Shown: positions 1 to 7,201, counted from the first letter of the stretch. The stretch: DNA of 15,254 nt from Oscillospiraceae bacterium (GCA_021205585.1 JAJPXI010000050.1:1-15254); one strand, 5' to 3'. Numbers and translations: made by a program. The notes: generated from the sequence alone by a model not told the origin.

Positions 1-1
1 T

Positions 2-177
2 CATACTCTCTTCAGATTAAAATGGGACATTTTAATCTGAACTTTTGAAGTGTCTTAAGAGCCGCGCAAAAGCGCGGTTGACACTTCAAAAGGCGTCACA
101 TACGAAATCTACGCCGTTGCGACGGCTATGAAAACAAGCCATTTTCAATGTCTTGTTTGAATCAGATTTCAGTATCA
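2..177 (+). repeat. Hairpin-rich intergenic repeat, family 1, short form (copy 1)
   Basis: This stretch matches 9115-9440 at both ends, but copy 2 carries about 160 extra bases in the middle. It contains consecutive inverted repeats. A 14-bp stem pairs 11-24 with 28-41. A 13-bp stem pairs 42-54 (CTTTTGAAGTGTC) with 80-92 and encloses a CCGCGC-AAAA-GCGCGG hairpin at 62-77. A CCGT/ACGG hairpin lies near 113-125, and an AAACAAG/CTTGTTT stem pairs 132-138 with 152-158. It begins nine bases after the clpP stop codon, so it forms the 3' end of the clpP transcript and may help end or protect it. No coding capacity is evident. It is probably a non-autonomous, MITE-like repeat. Confidence 0.75.
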
Positions 178-185
178 GTCAACAA

Positions 186-767
186 TTATCTGCGCTCAAT
201 GACCTGGTCAATCAGGCCGAACTCCAGGGCCTCCTGGGCGGACATAAAATTGTCCCGCTCACAGGCCTGGGTCACTTCCTCCAGGCTCCGGCCGGTGTTG
301 TCCGCAAGGATCTGGTTCATCCGCTTTTTTATGGTCTCCAGGCGCTTCAGGTGGATGGCCATGTCGGTAATCTGCCCCTGGGTGCCGGCGGAAGGCTGGT
401 GAATCATAATCTCGGCGTTGGGCAGGGCCAACCGCCGCCCTTTCGCGCCGGCGGACAGCAGGAACGCCCCCATGGAGGCGGCCATGCCGATGCAGATGGT
501 GGACACGTCGCATTTGATATATTGCATGGTGTCATAGATGGCCATGCCGTCGGTGACGGAGCCGCCGGGGCTGTTGATATAAAACTGCACTTCCTTGTCC
601 GGATCCTGGGCCTCCAGATACAAAAGCTGGGCCACCACCAGACTGGCTGTGGTGGCGTTTACTTCTTCTCCCAGAAAAATGATTCTGTCGTTGAGCAGCC
701 GGGAAAAAATATCGTAAGACCGTTCTCCGCGGTTGGTCTGCTCGACCACATAAGGGACTAAGCTCAT
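186..767 (-). CDS. clpP: ATP-dependent Clp protease proteolytic subunit ClpP
   Basis: This is the serine peptidase that forms the tetradecameric barrel of ClpXP/ClpCP and degrades unfolded or tagged proteins in the cytoplasm. The 193-residue length is normal for the family. The catalytic triad is visible: Ser98 in GMAASMGAF, His123 in MIHQPSAG, and Asp172 in ERDNFMSAQ. The oxyanion-loop motif NSPGGS is at 65-70. The ATG start at 767 is preceded by AAGGAGG with a 7-base spacer. It lies 127 bases downstream of trigger factor in the usual tig-clpP order; clpX would be expected to the left, outside the window. A TATAAT at 824-819 may give it a promoter of its own, but I see no good -35 box. No CtsR-type heptad repeat was found. 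Confidence 0.98.
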   Translation of the reverse strand: MSLVPYVVEQTNRGERSYDIFSRLLNDRIIFLGEEVNATTASLVVAQLLYLEAQDPDKEVQFYINSPGGSVTDGMAIYDTMQYIKCDVSTICIGMAASMGAFLLSAGAKGRRLALPNAEIMIHQPSAGTQGQITDMAIHLKRLETIKKRMNQILADNTGRSLEEVTQACERDNFMSAQEALEFGLIDQVIERR

Positions 768-818
768 CGGTAATCCTCCTTCTTCCCCGCAGCGGTGGGG
801 TGTTCATGACATGTTTTC

Positions 819-824
819 ATTATA
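819..824 (-). promoter_or_regulatory. clpP: Possible clpP -10 element
   Basis: TATAAT read on the minus strand, about 50 bases upstream of the clpP start codon. The positions expected for a -35 box carry GGAATA-like sequence, so this is a partial promoter at best. Transcription from tig is an alternative. Confidence 0.4.
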
Positions 825-850
825 TCCGTCGGGTGGAAACTTATTCCTTG

Positions 851-892
851 CAGGTGTTTCCTGCCGCCCGGCCGGGCGGCAGGAGACGCCTG
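851..892 (-). terminator. Strong tig-clpP intergenic hairpin (no U-tract in the gene direction)
   Basis: Arms 851-871 and 872-892 pair over 21 bp with only two G-U wobbles; the core is CCTGCCGCCCGG/CCGGGCGGCAGG. It starts three bases after the tig stop codon. In the tig direction it is followed by CAAGGAATAA, so it lacks the U-run of an intrinsic terminator. The opposite strand has TTTT directly after it. It may be a 3' stabilising hairpin or an attenuator between tig and clpP. Confidence 0.55.
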
Positions 893-894
893 TT

Positions 895-2454
895 TTACTC
901 TCCCGTCCCTGCGCTCTCCGCCTGGGCGGCGGCCTGCTGGGGCTCTTCGGCGGACTCCTCCGGCGTCGTCACCTGGGCGGGCGCTTCTTCGGCGGCTTTC
1001 TTGGCCGCAGGCTTTTTGGCGGGGGCTTTTTTCGGCTTTTCCTCGCCGTCACCATCCTTTTTGGCGGCGGCCTCCGTGGACTCCTCCCCGCTGCCGCTCT
1101 CTTTCTTGGCGGCGGTTTTTTTCCGGGCGGTCTTTTTCTCGCCCTTTTCTTCTTTTTCGGCCTTTTCCTCCGGGGCGGGAGACTCCCCCACCTTGGCGGT
1201 GCTGAGAATCAAGTCCCTGGCCCGGCCCATCAGGATGTCCTCCTTCAAAGCCTCCCGGTTGACCATCTCCCGGAATTCCTCCGGCTCCTTCCCATACTCT
1301 GGGGCCCTTTTGAGGATTTCCGCCTCCAACTCCTCCTCGGTCACGGCCATCCCCTCGGCCTTGGTCACGGCCTCCAGAGCCAGATCTGTCAGCAGGCCGG
1401 ATTGGGCGTGGGGGCGCATCTGAGAGCGTATGGTTCTGATGTCGGTACCCATGTACTTCATGTATTCCTCGACGGAAATGCCCTGGCTGGAAAGGTTTCT
1501 TGAGAAGTCCCCCAGCATCTCGTCCACCCGGTAATCCACCATGGCGTCGGGCAGATCTACCTGCATATTTTCGCACACCTGCTTCATCAGGGCGTTTTCA
1601 AAGGCCCGGTTGGCCTCCTCCTCCAGGCGCTGGCGCAGCTTGTCTCCCAGGTCCTTTTTCAGCTCCTCCAGGGTTTCAAACTCGGACACGTCCTTGGCAA
1701 ACTCGTCGTCCAGGACGGGCAGCTCCTTGGCCTTGACCTCGTGGGCGGTCACATGGAATACCGCCTGCTTTTCGGCCAAATCCGGGGTGTACTCCTTGGG
1801 GAAGGTGATGGGAATATCCTTCTCCTCCCCGGCGCTCATACCCACCACGCCGTCCTCAAAGCCGGGCACGAAGGTGTGGGAGCCCAGCTCCAATTCGTAC
1901 CCGGTGCCCGTGCCGCCGTCAAAGGCCTCACCGTCGATGGTTCCGGCGAAGTCCAGCACCACCGTGTCCCCCGTCTCAGCCGGGCGCTCCACGGAAACCA
2001 GGCGGGTGGCCCGGTCCACCAGGGGCTGCATCTCCCGCTCAATGTCCTGTTCGGTCACATTGATTTCGGCCTTCGGCGCGGTCAGTTCCCTGTACGCGCC
2101 CAGCTGAACCTCCGGCTTGACCGTCACCGTAACCTTGAGGGTCAGGCCCTCCTTCCCAACGGAGACGATATCCACCGACGGGCGGGCCACCACCTGCAGA
2201 TTTTGCTCTTTCACCGCCTGGTCGTAAGCGTCCGGGTACAAATCCTCTACGGCATCCTCATAAAATATGCTGGCGCCATACATGCCCTCAATGACCTTGC
2301 GGGGGGCTTTCCCCTTACGGAAGCCGGGAACTGAAATGCCGCTTTTGCTCTTTCGGTAAACCTTCTCCACCGCAGCGTCAAATTCTTCCGCAGAAAACTC
2401 AAGGAGCAGTTCCACGGTGCTGTTTTCTTTTTTCTCAGCGCTTTTTACGTTCAT
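895..2454 (-). CDS. tig: Trigger factor (ribosome-associated chaperone and prolyl isomerase)
   Basis: This chaperone binds the ribosome at protein L23 next to the exit tunnel and shields nascent chains. The N-terminal domain carries the ribosome-docking signature GFRKGKAPRKVIE near residues 45-57. An FKBP-type isomerase domain follows at about 160-250 (GDTVVLDFAGTIDGEAFDGG, then a VPGFEDGVVGM segment), then the helical C-terminal chaperone arms. The conserved part ends near residue 419. About 100 more residues follow, rich in Lys, Ala and Glu, with KKTAxKK and PAKKPAAKK blocks, giving 519 residues against roughly 430 in E. coli. The tail is in frame and ends in a normal TAA. The ATG at 2454 has GGAGG six bases upstream. 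Confidence 0.97.
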   Translation of the reverse strand: MNVKSAEKKENSTVELLLEFSAEEFDAAVEKVYRKSKSGISVPGFRKGKAPRKVIEGMYGASIFYEDAVEDLYPDAYDQAVKEQNLQVVARPSVDIVSVGKEGLTLKVTVTVKPEVQLGAYRELTAPKAEINVTEQDIEREMQPLVDRATRLVSVERPAETGDTVVLDFAGTIDGEAFDGGTGTGYELELGSHTFVPGFEDGVVGMSAGEEKDIPITFPKEYTPDLAEKQAVFHVTAHEVKAKELPVLDDEFAKDVSEFETLEELKKDLGDKLRQRLEEEANRAFENALMKQVCENMQVDLPDAMVDYRVDEMLGDFSRNLSSQGISVEEYMKYMGTDIRTIRSQMRPHAQSGLLTDLALEAVTKAEGMAVTEEELEAEILKRAPEYGKEPEEFREMVNREALKEDILMGRARDLILSTAKVGESPAPEEKAEKEEKGEKKTARKKTAAKKESGSGEESTEAAAKKDGDGEEKPKKAPAKKPAAKKAAEEAPAQVTTPEESAEEPQQAAAQAESAGTGE

Positions 2455-2505
2455 GTTTGTCCTCCATCCAGGCCTCTTGGGCCTATGTTGTCATGCATCC
2501 TTGCT

Positions 2506-2514
2506 ATTTTATCA
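2506..2514 (-). promoter_or_regulatory. tig: Extended -10 promoter upstream of tig
   Basis: TGATAAAAT on the minus strand is a TGN-extended -10 (TG-A-TAAAAT), about 50 bases upstream of the tig start. The -35 position is weak, which extended -10 promoters tolerate. It lies between the end of the phosphoesterase gene and tig. Confidence 0.5.
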
Positions 2515-2547
2515 GAAACCGCGCAAAAATTCCACCTTTTTTTCAAA

Positions 2548-3225
2548 TCAGGGCAAAATTTTTTTTGGCCGGAAGTTCAGGTAGTCGGCAGCCACCAGAT
2601 GATATTCCACATTGTTCCAAATTCCTTCGGCGACCTGCCGGTGGCCGGCCCCGTGGAGATGGCCATAACAGCAGGCCCTCACCCGGTAGCGCTCCAGCAG
2701 CTCCACGACCTCCGCGCACACATAGTCCCGGCAGCGGGGGGGATAGTGGAGGAAGCAGATCTTTTCCCGCTCTCCCGCCGCCTTCAAAGAAGTTTCCAAA
2801 CGCATCAACTCCCGGCGGAACACCTTCTGGCCGCCCGTCTCCTCGTAAAACCAGCCCCGGGTGCCGCACAGGGCCACGTCGCCGTAAAACCAGCAGTTGT
2901 TGTGCAGCAGCTGGAAGCTGCGGAAGCCCTGCCGCTGGAAAAAATCATTCATTTTGGCGGCTGTCGTCCACCAGTAGTCGTGGTTCCCCTTCAGCAGCAG
3001 TTTGCGCCCAGGAAAGCCGTCCAAAAAGGCAAAGTCCTCCCTGGCCTGCTCCAGGCTCATTCCCCAGGACAAATCCCCGCACAGCACCAGGGTGTCCTCC
3101 GGCTCCAGGGCGGCCAGGCCCCGGCGCAGCTTGTCCACATACCCCTCCCACGCGCCGCCGAACACCTCCATGGATTTGTCGCCGGACAGGGAAAGGTGGG
3201 TATCCCCCAAGGCATACAGGGCCAA
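2548..3225 (-). CDS. Calcineurin-like metallophosphoesterase
   Basis: This is a cytoplasmic two-metal phosphoesterase of the calcineurin-like family; its substrate is unknown. The metal ligands appear in the family order: GDTHLS (Asp8, His10), GDLSWG, GNHDYWW, an isolated His in CFLHYPPR, and GHLHG near the C-terminus. I place the start at the TTG at 3225, giving MALYALGDTHLS and 225 residues. GAGGT lies six bases upstream of it, and close relatives as I recall them begin at this point. An upstream in-frame TTG at 3243 would add six residues but would include the ribosome binding site. The gene starts 30 bases after thrC ends and probably shares its transcript. No signal peptide or membrane segment is visible. 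Confidence 0.9.
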   Translation of the reverse strand: MALYALGDTHLSLSGDKSMEVFGGAWEGYVDKLRRGLAALEPEDTLVLCGDLSWGMSLEQAREDFAFLDGFPGRKLLLKGNHDYWWTTAAKMNDFFQRQGFRSFQLLHNNCWFYGDVALCGTRGWFYEETGGQKVFRRELMRLETSLKAAGEREKICFLHYPPRCRDYVCAEVVELLERYRVRACCYGHLHGAGHRQVAEGIWNNVEYHLVAADYLNFRPKKILP

Positions 3226-3255
3226 ATCATCACCTCGTTGCAATATCGCCCGTCA

Positions 3256-4737
3256 TCAGTTCAGCATCTTCATCACCTGCTCCACCAACTGCTCTTTCGT
3301 TACGCTGTCCTGGAAACGGGGGGTTTTCTTCTTTAAGTCTGCCAGGGGGCGGGGGGCGGCCACGCCGGTCAGCTGTTCCATCTGCTCAATCATGTCCACC
3401 CCCTGGGCCAACTCGGTCACGCCCAGCGCACCCAAAACGCTGTCACAGAATTTGTAGGGGCTGGCGGTGGAGACCACTACGGCGGGGGCCTGGTCCCCGG
3501 ACTGCTCCCGGTACTGCTTCAGCACGTCAAAGGCCACCGCCGTGTGCGGGTCAATCAAATACTCCCGCTCCCTCCACATGGAGGAAATCATTCTCTGCGT
3601 CCCCGCGTCGTCGCAGAACCCGGCGGCGAACAGCTCCCTTAATTTGCGGCCGACCAGGGGGGAAACAGTATACCGCCCCTCTTCGGCCAGAGACTGCATA
3701 TACCCGGCCACCGCCTGGGAATCCTGGCCGGACAGGTCGAACAGCAGGCGCTCCAGGTTGGAGGAAATCAAAATGTCCATGGAAGGGGACATAGTGGTGT
3801 AGAAGGGCCGGTTTCTGTTGTAGGCGCCGGTCTGCAAAAAATCAGTCAGCACGTTGTTGCTGTTGGAGGCGCAGATGAGCCTGGCGATGGGCACGCCCAT
3901 CTGTCTGGCGTAATAGGCGGCCAGGATGTTCCCGAAATTCCCGGTGGGGACGCAGACGTTGACGGCGGCCCCTTTTTCCACGGCCCCGGTCCGGCGCAGC
4001 TCGCTGTAAGCCGAGATGTAGTAGACGATCTGGGGCAGCACCCGGCCCCAGTTGATGGAGTTGGCGGAGGAGAGGAAAAAACCCCGCTCCGCCAGTTTCT
4101 CACGAAGGGCCTCGTCGGAAAAAATGCGCTTAACGCCGGTCTGGGCATCGTCAAAATTGCCCTCCACGGCGCACACACCCACGTTGCCGCCCTCCTGGGT
4201 GGTCATCTGGAGCTTTTGAATCTGGGATACCCCGTCCCTGGGGTAGAACACCAGGATGCGGGTTTTGTCCACGTCCTTAAAGCCCTCCAGGGCGGCCTTC
4301 CCCGTGTCCCCCGAGGTGGCCACCAGGATGCACGCCGTCTTTTTCTCCGCGTTTTTCTCCAGAGATGCAGAAAGCAGGTAGGGCAGCATCTGCAGGGCCA
4401 TGTCCTTAAAGGCGCAGGTTGGCCCGTGCCACAGCTCCAGGCAGTATGTATTCCCGTCCACGGGGCGCAGGGGGGCCACCTCCGGTGTATCGAAAGTGCC
4501 GTAGGCCTTGGCGGCGAAGCCGGACAGCTCCGACGCAGTGAAGTCCTCCAGGTAGGAGCCCATCACATAGACTGCCCGCTGCTGGTAGGACATCTCCTTC
4601 ATGTCCTCCAGGGCGTTCTGGCTCAGCCGGGGCAGGACGGCGGGGGTCAGCAGCCCGCCGTCCCTGGACAGCCCCTGAGCGATAGCCTGGGCTGCCGTGC
4701 AGCGCAGGGATTTGTCCCTGGTGCTCAGATAGTACAT
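3256..4737 (-). CDS. thrC: Threonine synthase
   Basis: A PLP-dependent enzyme converting O-phospho-homoserine and water to threonine and phosphate, the last step of threonine synthesis. Its 493 residues match the long ThrC class. The N-terminal block includes YYLSTRD and SRDGGLLTP. The PLP-binding lysine is Lys111 in CAFKDMALQ, and the phosphate-binding loop is ATSGDTGKAAL. Later motifs include GVCAVEGNFDDAQ, SANSINWGRVLPQ and VCVPTGNFGNILAAYYA, all typical of ThrC. The ATG at 4737 has a modest AAAGG about 12 bases upstream. The gene has its own promoter at 4815-4843, inside the short gap after yraN. No T-box or other amino-acid leader is apparent in the roughly 70-base 5' region. Confidence 0.97.
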   Translation of the reverse strand: MYYLSTRDKSLRCTAAQAIAQGLSRDGGLLTPAVLPRLSQNALEDMKEMSYQQRAVYVMGSYLEDFTASELSGFAAKAYGTFDTPEVAPLRPVDGNTYCLELWHGPTCAFKDMALQMLPYLLSASLEKNAEKKTACILVATSGDTGKAALEGFKDVDKTRILVFYPRDGVSQIQKLQMTTQEGGNVGVCAVEGNFDDAQTGVKRIFSDEALREKLAERGFFLSSANSINWGRVLPQIVYYISAYSELRRTGAVEKGAAVNVCVPTGNFGNILAAYYARQMGVPIARLICASNSNNVLTDFLQTGAYNRNRPFYTTMSPSMDILISSNLERLLFDLSGQDSQAVAGYMQSLAEEGRYTVSPLVGRKLRELFAAGFCDDAGTQRMISSMWREREYLIDPHTAVAFDVLKQYREQSGDQAPAVVVSTASPYKFCDSVLGALGVTELAQGVDMIEQMEQLTGVAAPRPLADLKKKTPRFQDSVTKEQLVEQVMKMLN

Positions 4738-4814
4738 TCGCGTTCACAACCTTTATTCATTTTATCCTATCATTCACAGTAACCGCTAATCAACAACAGA
4801 ATCGACAACAATAT

Positions 4815-4843
4815 ATTATCGCAGTAAATCGTCCCGGGGTCAA
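4815..4843 (-). promoter_or_regulatory. thrC: Sigma-70/SigA-type promoter for thrC
   Basis: The minus strand carries TTGACC (4843-4838), a 17-base spacer and GATAAT (4820-4815). The predicted start site near 4808 leaves a leader of about 70 bases before thrC. The -35 begins four bases beyond the yraN stop codon. Confidence 0.75.
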
Positions 4844-4847
4844 GGGG

Positions 4848-5219
4848 TTAAAAGGCGTTTTTTAGGTAGTTGATCCGAGGGCTTTTTGTGGCCGTGCCCT
4901 CCGGGGCGTAAATCTCCGCTACGTCGAACCGGGGCTGCAGCGCCGTGGGGTGGGCGGCCAGATAAAACCGGGCCGTCTGGCGCAGGCGCTGCTGCTTGCG
5001 CAAATCCACCGCCTGCCCTGCCGTGCCGAAATCCGCCGACTTGCGCAGCTTTACTTCTGTAAAGCAGATATACTTGCCATCGCTCGCGATCAGGTCGATT
5101 TCTCCGAAGCGGCAGCGGTAGCCCGCCGCCAACAGCCGATAGCCGTGCCGGCGCAGCCATTGGGCGGCCTGGGCCTCCCCCCATCGGCCCAACTGCCGGG
5201 CGCTCTCCCCCTCCGTCAC
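4848..5219 (-). CDS. yraN: YraN family protein (UPF0102, endonuclease-like fold)
   Basis: This small 123-residue protein belongs to the UPF0102/YraN family, whose fold resembles restriction-type and Holliday-junction nucleases; its biological role is not settled. The family signatures are present: GRWGEAQAAQWLRRHGYRLL at 11-30, then RFGEIDLIASDGKYICFTEVKLR with the acidic/Lys nuclease-like motif GEID...EVK, then FGTAGQAVDLRKQQRLRQTA. The start is GTG at 5219, overlapping the rnhB stop by four bases (GTGA), so it is translationally coupled. It is the last gene of rbgA-rnhB-yraN, an arrangement common in Firmicutes. Confidence 0.92.
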   Translation of the reverse strand: MTEGESARQLGRWGEAQAAQWLRRHGYRLLAAGYRCRFGEIDLIASDGKYICFTEVKLRKSADFGTAGQAVDLRKQQRLRQTARFYLAAHPTALQPRFDVAEIYAPEGTATKSPRINYLKNAF

Positions 5220-5821
5220 GGCTGGGTATGGAGCTTTTTCAAAAAACTCCGCCGGTGGATGGGGCAGGGGCCGTACTGTTCCAGAGCCTGGTAGTGGGCT
5301 TTGGTGGGGTAGCCCTTGTGCCGGGCAAAGCCGTACTGGGGGTACAGTCGATCCATTTCAAGCATATAACGGTCCCTGGACACCTTGGCCAGAATGGAGG
5401 CGGCGGCGATGTTGGCGCTTTTGCAGTCCCCTTTGACCACGGCCATGTGGGGGTCGGAGATGCCCCTGTCCCGGTTGCCGTCGATCAGTGCGAAGTCCGC
5501 CGGAGGATCCAGGGCCCGGATGCTCAGCTCCATAGCCTTCAGCCGGGCGAGCAAGATATTGGTTTCATCGATTTCCTGCGCCTCCACCCGGCGCACTGCC
5601 CAGGCCACCGCTTTCTCCTGGATTAGGGGGAACAACTGCTCCCGCTTTTTCTCCGTCAGCTGCTTGGAGTCGTTCAGCCCCTCTATTTCCAGACCCAGGG
5701 GCAGAATGACCGCCGCCGCGTAGACCGCCCCGGCCAGGGGGCCGGCCCCGGCCTCGTCCGCACCGCAGACGGCCTGATAGCCTTGGGCGGCCAGTTCCTT
5801 TTCAATGTCCCACAGGCTCAT
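5216..5821 (-). CDS. rnhB: Ribonuclease HII
   Basis: This enzyme cuts the RNA strand of RNA/DNA hybrids and excises single ribonucleotides from DNA. At 201 residues it has a normal length. The four metal-binding acids are visible: Asp22 and Glu23 (ADEAGAGPLAG), Asp114 (LIDGN) and Asp132 (KGDCKSANIAAASILAKVSRD). The C-terminal substrate motif YGPCPIHRRSF is at 183-193. The start ATG at 5821 overlaps the rbgA stop (ATGA). The same frame stays open far upstream, but that part is antiparallel in content to rbgA and is not protein-like. The usual Gly-Arg-Gly of the DEVGRGPLAG motif reads Gly-Ala-Gly here, so the junction-sensing arginine is missing. Confidence 0.96.
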   Translation of the reverse strand: MSLWDIEKELAAQGYQAVCGADEAGAGPLAGAVYAAAVILPLGLEIEGLNDSKQLTEKKREQLFPLIQEKAVAWAVRRVEAQEIDETNILLARLKAMELSIRALDPPADFALIDGNRDRGISDPHMAVVKGDCKSANIAAASILAKVSRDRYMLEMDRLYPQYGFARHKGYPTKAHYQALEQYGPCPIHRRSFLKKLHTQP

Positions 5822-6690
5822 ATGATGTCCTCCACCGTCTGAAGTGTAAAGCGCCCCAGCTTGCCAGTTCTGAACTCGTCCAGCAGCAGCCGGGCCGTCC
5901 GCTCCAGATCCACCTCTCCCCCGGAGATCAAAAAGCCCCGCCTGCGCCCGGCGGCCTCCAGCAGCTGCCAGCCCCTGGCGTCCGGGGGCAACTCGATGCC
6001 GTAGCGCCCGGTCAAGGCCTCCGGGTAGCGCTCCGCCAGCAGCTCCATCAGCTGACAGGCCAGGCTCTCCCGGTCCATCACCTCGCCCCGGATTGCCCCG
6101 GTGAAGGCCAGGTATAGACCGGTGCGCGGATCCTCGAATTTTGGCCACAGGATGCCCGGCGTGTCCAGCAGCTGGAGGCTCTGATCCACCGTGACCCACT
6201 GCTTTCCGCGGGTAACGCCGGGACGGTCCCCCGCCCTGGCGGATTTGCGCCGGGCCACCTGATTGATAAAGGTGGACTTCCCCACATTGGGGATTCCCAC
6301 CACCATGGCCCGCACCGGGCGGCCCGCCTGCCCTTTCTGCTTCCAGCGGGCGATGGCGTCCGCCATACTCTCCCTGGCGGCGGCGGGAAACCGGGAGACG
6401 CCCTTTCCTGTTTTGCAGTCGGTCTCCAGCACGGCATGGCCTCTCTCCCGCAGCCAGGCGGCCCAGCGCCCGGTCTGCGCCGGGTCGGCCTGATCCGCCC
6501 GGTTGAGCAGAACCAGCCGGGGCTTGTTCCGGGCGATGGCGTCGATGTCCGGGTTGCGGGAGGCCAGGGGGATTCGGCTGTCCAGCAGCTCCACCACCAA
6601 ATCCACCAGCTTTATATCCTGCTCCATCTGCCGCCGGGTCCTGGTCATGTGGCCCGGATACCACTGCACCTGAAAGCCGCCCTCGTCCAT
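5818..6690 (-). CDS. rbgA: Ribosome biogenesis GTPase RbgA (YlqF)
   Basis: This circularly permuted GTPase is needed for late assembly of the 50S subunit. The N-terminal family motif is VQWYPGHMTRTRR. G-motifs occur in the permuted order: G4 first (LLNRADQAD, residues 61-69, Asn-Arg-Ala-Asp in place of NKxD), then G1 GIPNVGKST (132-140), then G3 DTPGILWP (from 176). A C-terminal ANTAR-like helical domain follows. I chose the ATG at 6690 (290 residues) because AAAGGGGGG lies just upstream; an in-frame TTG at 6708 would add six residues but overlaps the leader hairpin. It heads the rbgA-rnhB-yraN operon. Confidence 0.96.
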   Translation of the reverse strand: MDEGGFQVQWYPGHMTRTRRQMEQDIKLVDLVVELLDSRIPLASRNPDIDAIARNKPRLVLLNRADQADPAQTGRWAAWLRERGHAVLETDCKTGKGVSRFPAAARESMADAIARWKQKGQAGRPVRAMVVGIPNVGKSTFINQVARRKSARAGDRPGVTRGKQWVTVDQSLQLLDTPGILWPKFEDPRTGLYLAFTGAIRGEVMDRESLACQLMELLAERYPEALTGRYGIELPPDARGWQLLEAAGRRRGFLISGGEVDLERTARLLLDEFRTGKLGRFTLQTVEDII

Positions 6691-6706
6691 CTCGCGCCCC
6701 CCTTTC

Positions 6707-6727
6707 AAGGGGAACGCCGCTCCCCTT
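6707..6727 (-). promoter_or_regulatory. Leader hairpin upstream of the rbgA ribosome binding site
   Basis: AAGGGGA and TCCCCTT pair perfectly over 7 bp with a 7-base loop. The CCCC arm could instead pair with the G-run of the rbgA Shine-Dalgarno sequence a few bases downstream. Two mutually exclusive folds are therefore possible, one of which would hide the ribosome binding site. Confidence 0.4.
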
Positions 6728-6741
6728 CATTTTCAAACAAC

Positions 6742-6770
6742 ATTATACCAAACCCCGGCCCGCCTGTCAA
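6742..6770 (-). promoter_or_regulatory. rbgA: Consensus SigA promoter for the rbgA operon
   Basis: TTGACA (6770-6765), a 17-base spacer and TATAAT (6747-6742) on the minus strand: a perfect match to consensus boxes and spacing. Transcription would start near 6735, giving a leader of about 45 bases. Confidence 0.9.
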
Positions 6771-6815
6771 CCGAAAAAGAACGTTTGTTCGCTCTCTTTT
6801 TCTCAGGCCCTCCCT

Positions 6816-6862
6816 TACTGATTCTTCATAAAAGGACTTCTCTTTTTCATGAGAGTCAGAAT
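6816..6862 (+). repeat. Truncated end of the family 1 inner module
   Basis: TACTGATTCTTCATAAAA here is the same end sequence as at 9171 (plus strand) and 12337 (minus strand). It is followed by a short divergent hairpin region ending in GAGAGTCAGAATAA. The rest of the module is missing, so this looks like a decayed remnant in the gap upstream of rbgA. The remainder of the gap 6771-6900 shows nothing else that I can name. Confidence 0.5.
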
Positions 6863-6901
6863 AACCCCGCACAAATAAACAGCAGGTGTTTATTTGCCCC
6901 G

Positions 6902-6941
6902 AAAAAACGAGGCAGCACGGCAAGCCGGCTTACCGTGCTGC
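6902..6941 (-). terminator. Intrinsic terminator for minus-strand transcription past the transporter gene
   Basis: Arms 6912-6926 (GCAGCACGGCAAGCC) and 6927-6941 pair at 14 of 15 positions. Read on the minus strand the stem is followed after four bases by TTTTTT (6907-6902). It would stop transcripts from the cation transporter before the rbgA promoter region. Confidence 0.65.
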
Positions 6942-6959
6942 TGGTATCATTTAGCGTTT

Positions 6960-7201
6960 TATAGGGAAGCACTGATTAAATGCACCTGCGGCGGCTGGCG
7001 GAACTTTTCCGCCAAAAGTGCGTTGCAAAAGTTTGAAACCGCAGCGTGAAGCAAATGTGCCAGTGGCACATTTGTAGCGTAGGCCGGACAGCTATGCTGG
7101 CCGGGAGACGGCGGCGAACAGTATTCCTGCACTTTTGCGCCTTCTTTTGTCGCAAAATTTCTCGCCATCCGCTCTTGCCGATTTAATCAGTCCTTCCATA
7201 G
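6960..7201 (+). mobile_element. MITE-like element, family 2, long form (copy A)
   Basis: The ends are imperfect terminal inverted repeats: GGAAGCACTGATTAAAT on the left and, reading inward from the right, GGAAGGACTGATTAAAT. The outer blocks match the element at 8154-8266, including CTGCGGCGGCTG near the left and the CGCCTTCTTTTGTCGC and CTCGCCATCCGCTCTTGCCG segments near the right. About 130 extra bases lie inside and include a CAAATGTGCCA/TGGCACATTTG hairpin and a CCGG-CAGC/GCTG-CCGG hairpin. No transposase is encoded. The right terminal repeat overlaps the end of the transporter gene and provides its stop codon. Confidence 0.75.

Noticed and set aside
2457..3794. A long plus-strand open frame opposite the phosphoesterase and thrC
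   Set aside because: It is Pro/Arg/Ser-rich, spans two well-supported genes and the tig promoter, and has no ribosome binding site.
4738..4808. T-box or threonine attenuator ahead of thrC
   Set aside because: The leader is only about 70 bases, with no T-box motif, leader peptide rich in Thr codons, or terminator hairpin.
5822..6736. Long N-terminal extension of the RNase HII frame
   Set aside because: It lies within rbgA in another frame, is Gly/Ala/Arg-rich without family motifs, and the ATG at 5821 with the ATGA overlap explains the real start.
6705..6923. A 72-residue reading frame on the minus strand upstream of rbgA
   Set aside because: It crosses the consensus rbgA promoter and a repeat remnant; its composition is not protein-like.
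6959..7168. A 69-residue reading frame on the minus strand
   Set aside because: It lies wholly inside the MITE-like element, has no ribosome binding site and reads through its hairpins; it is a by-product of the repeat.
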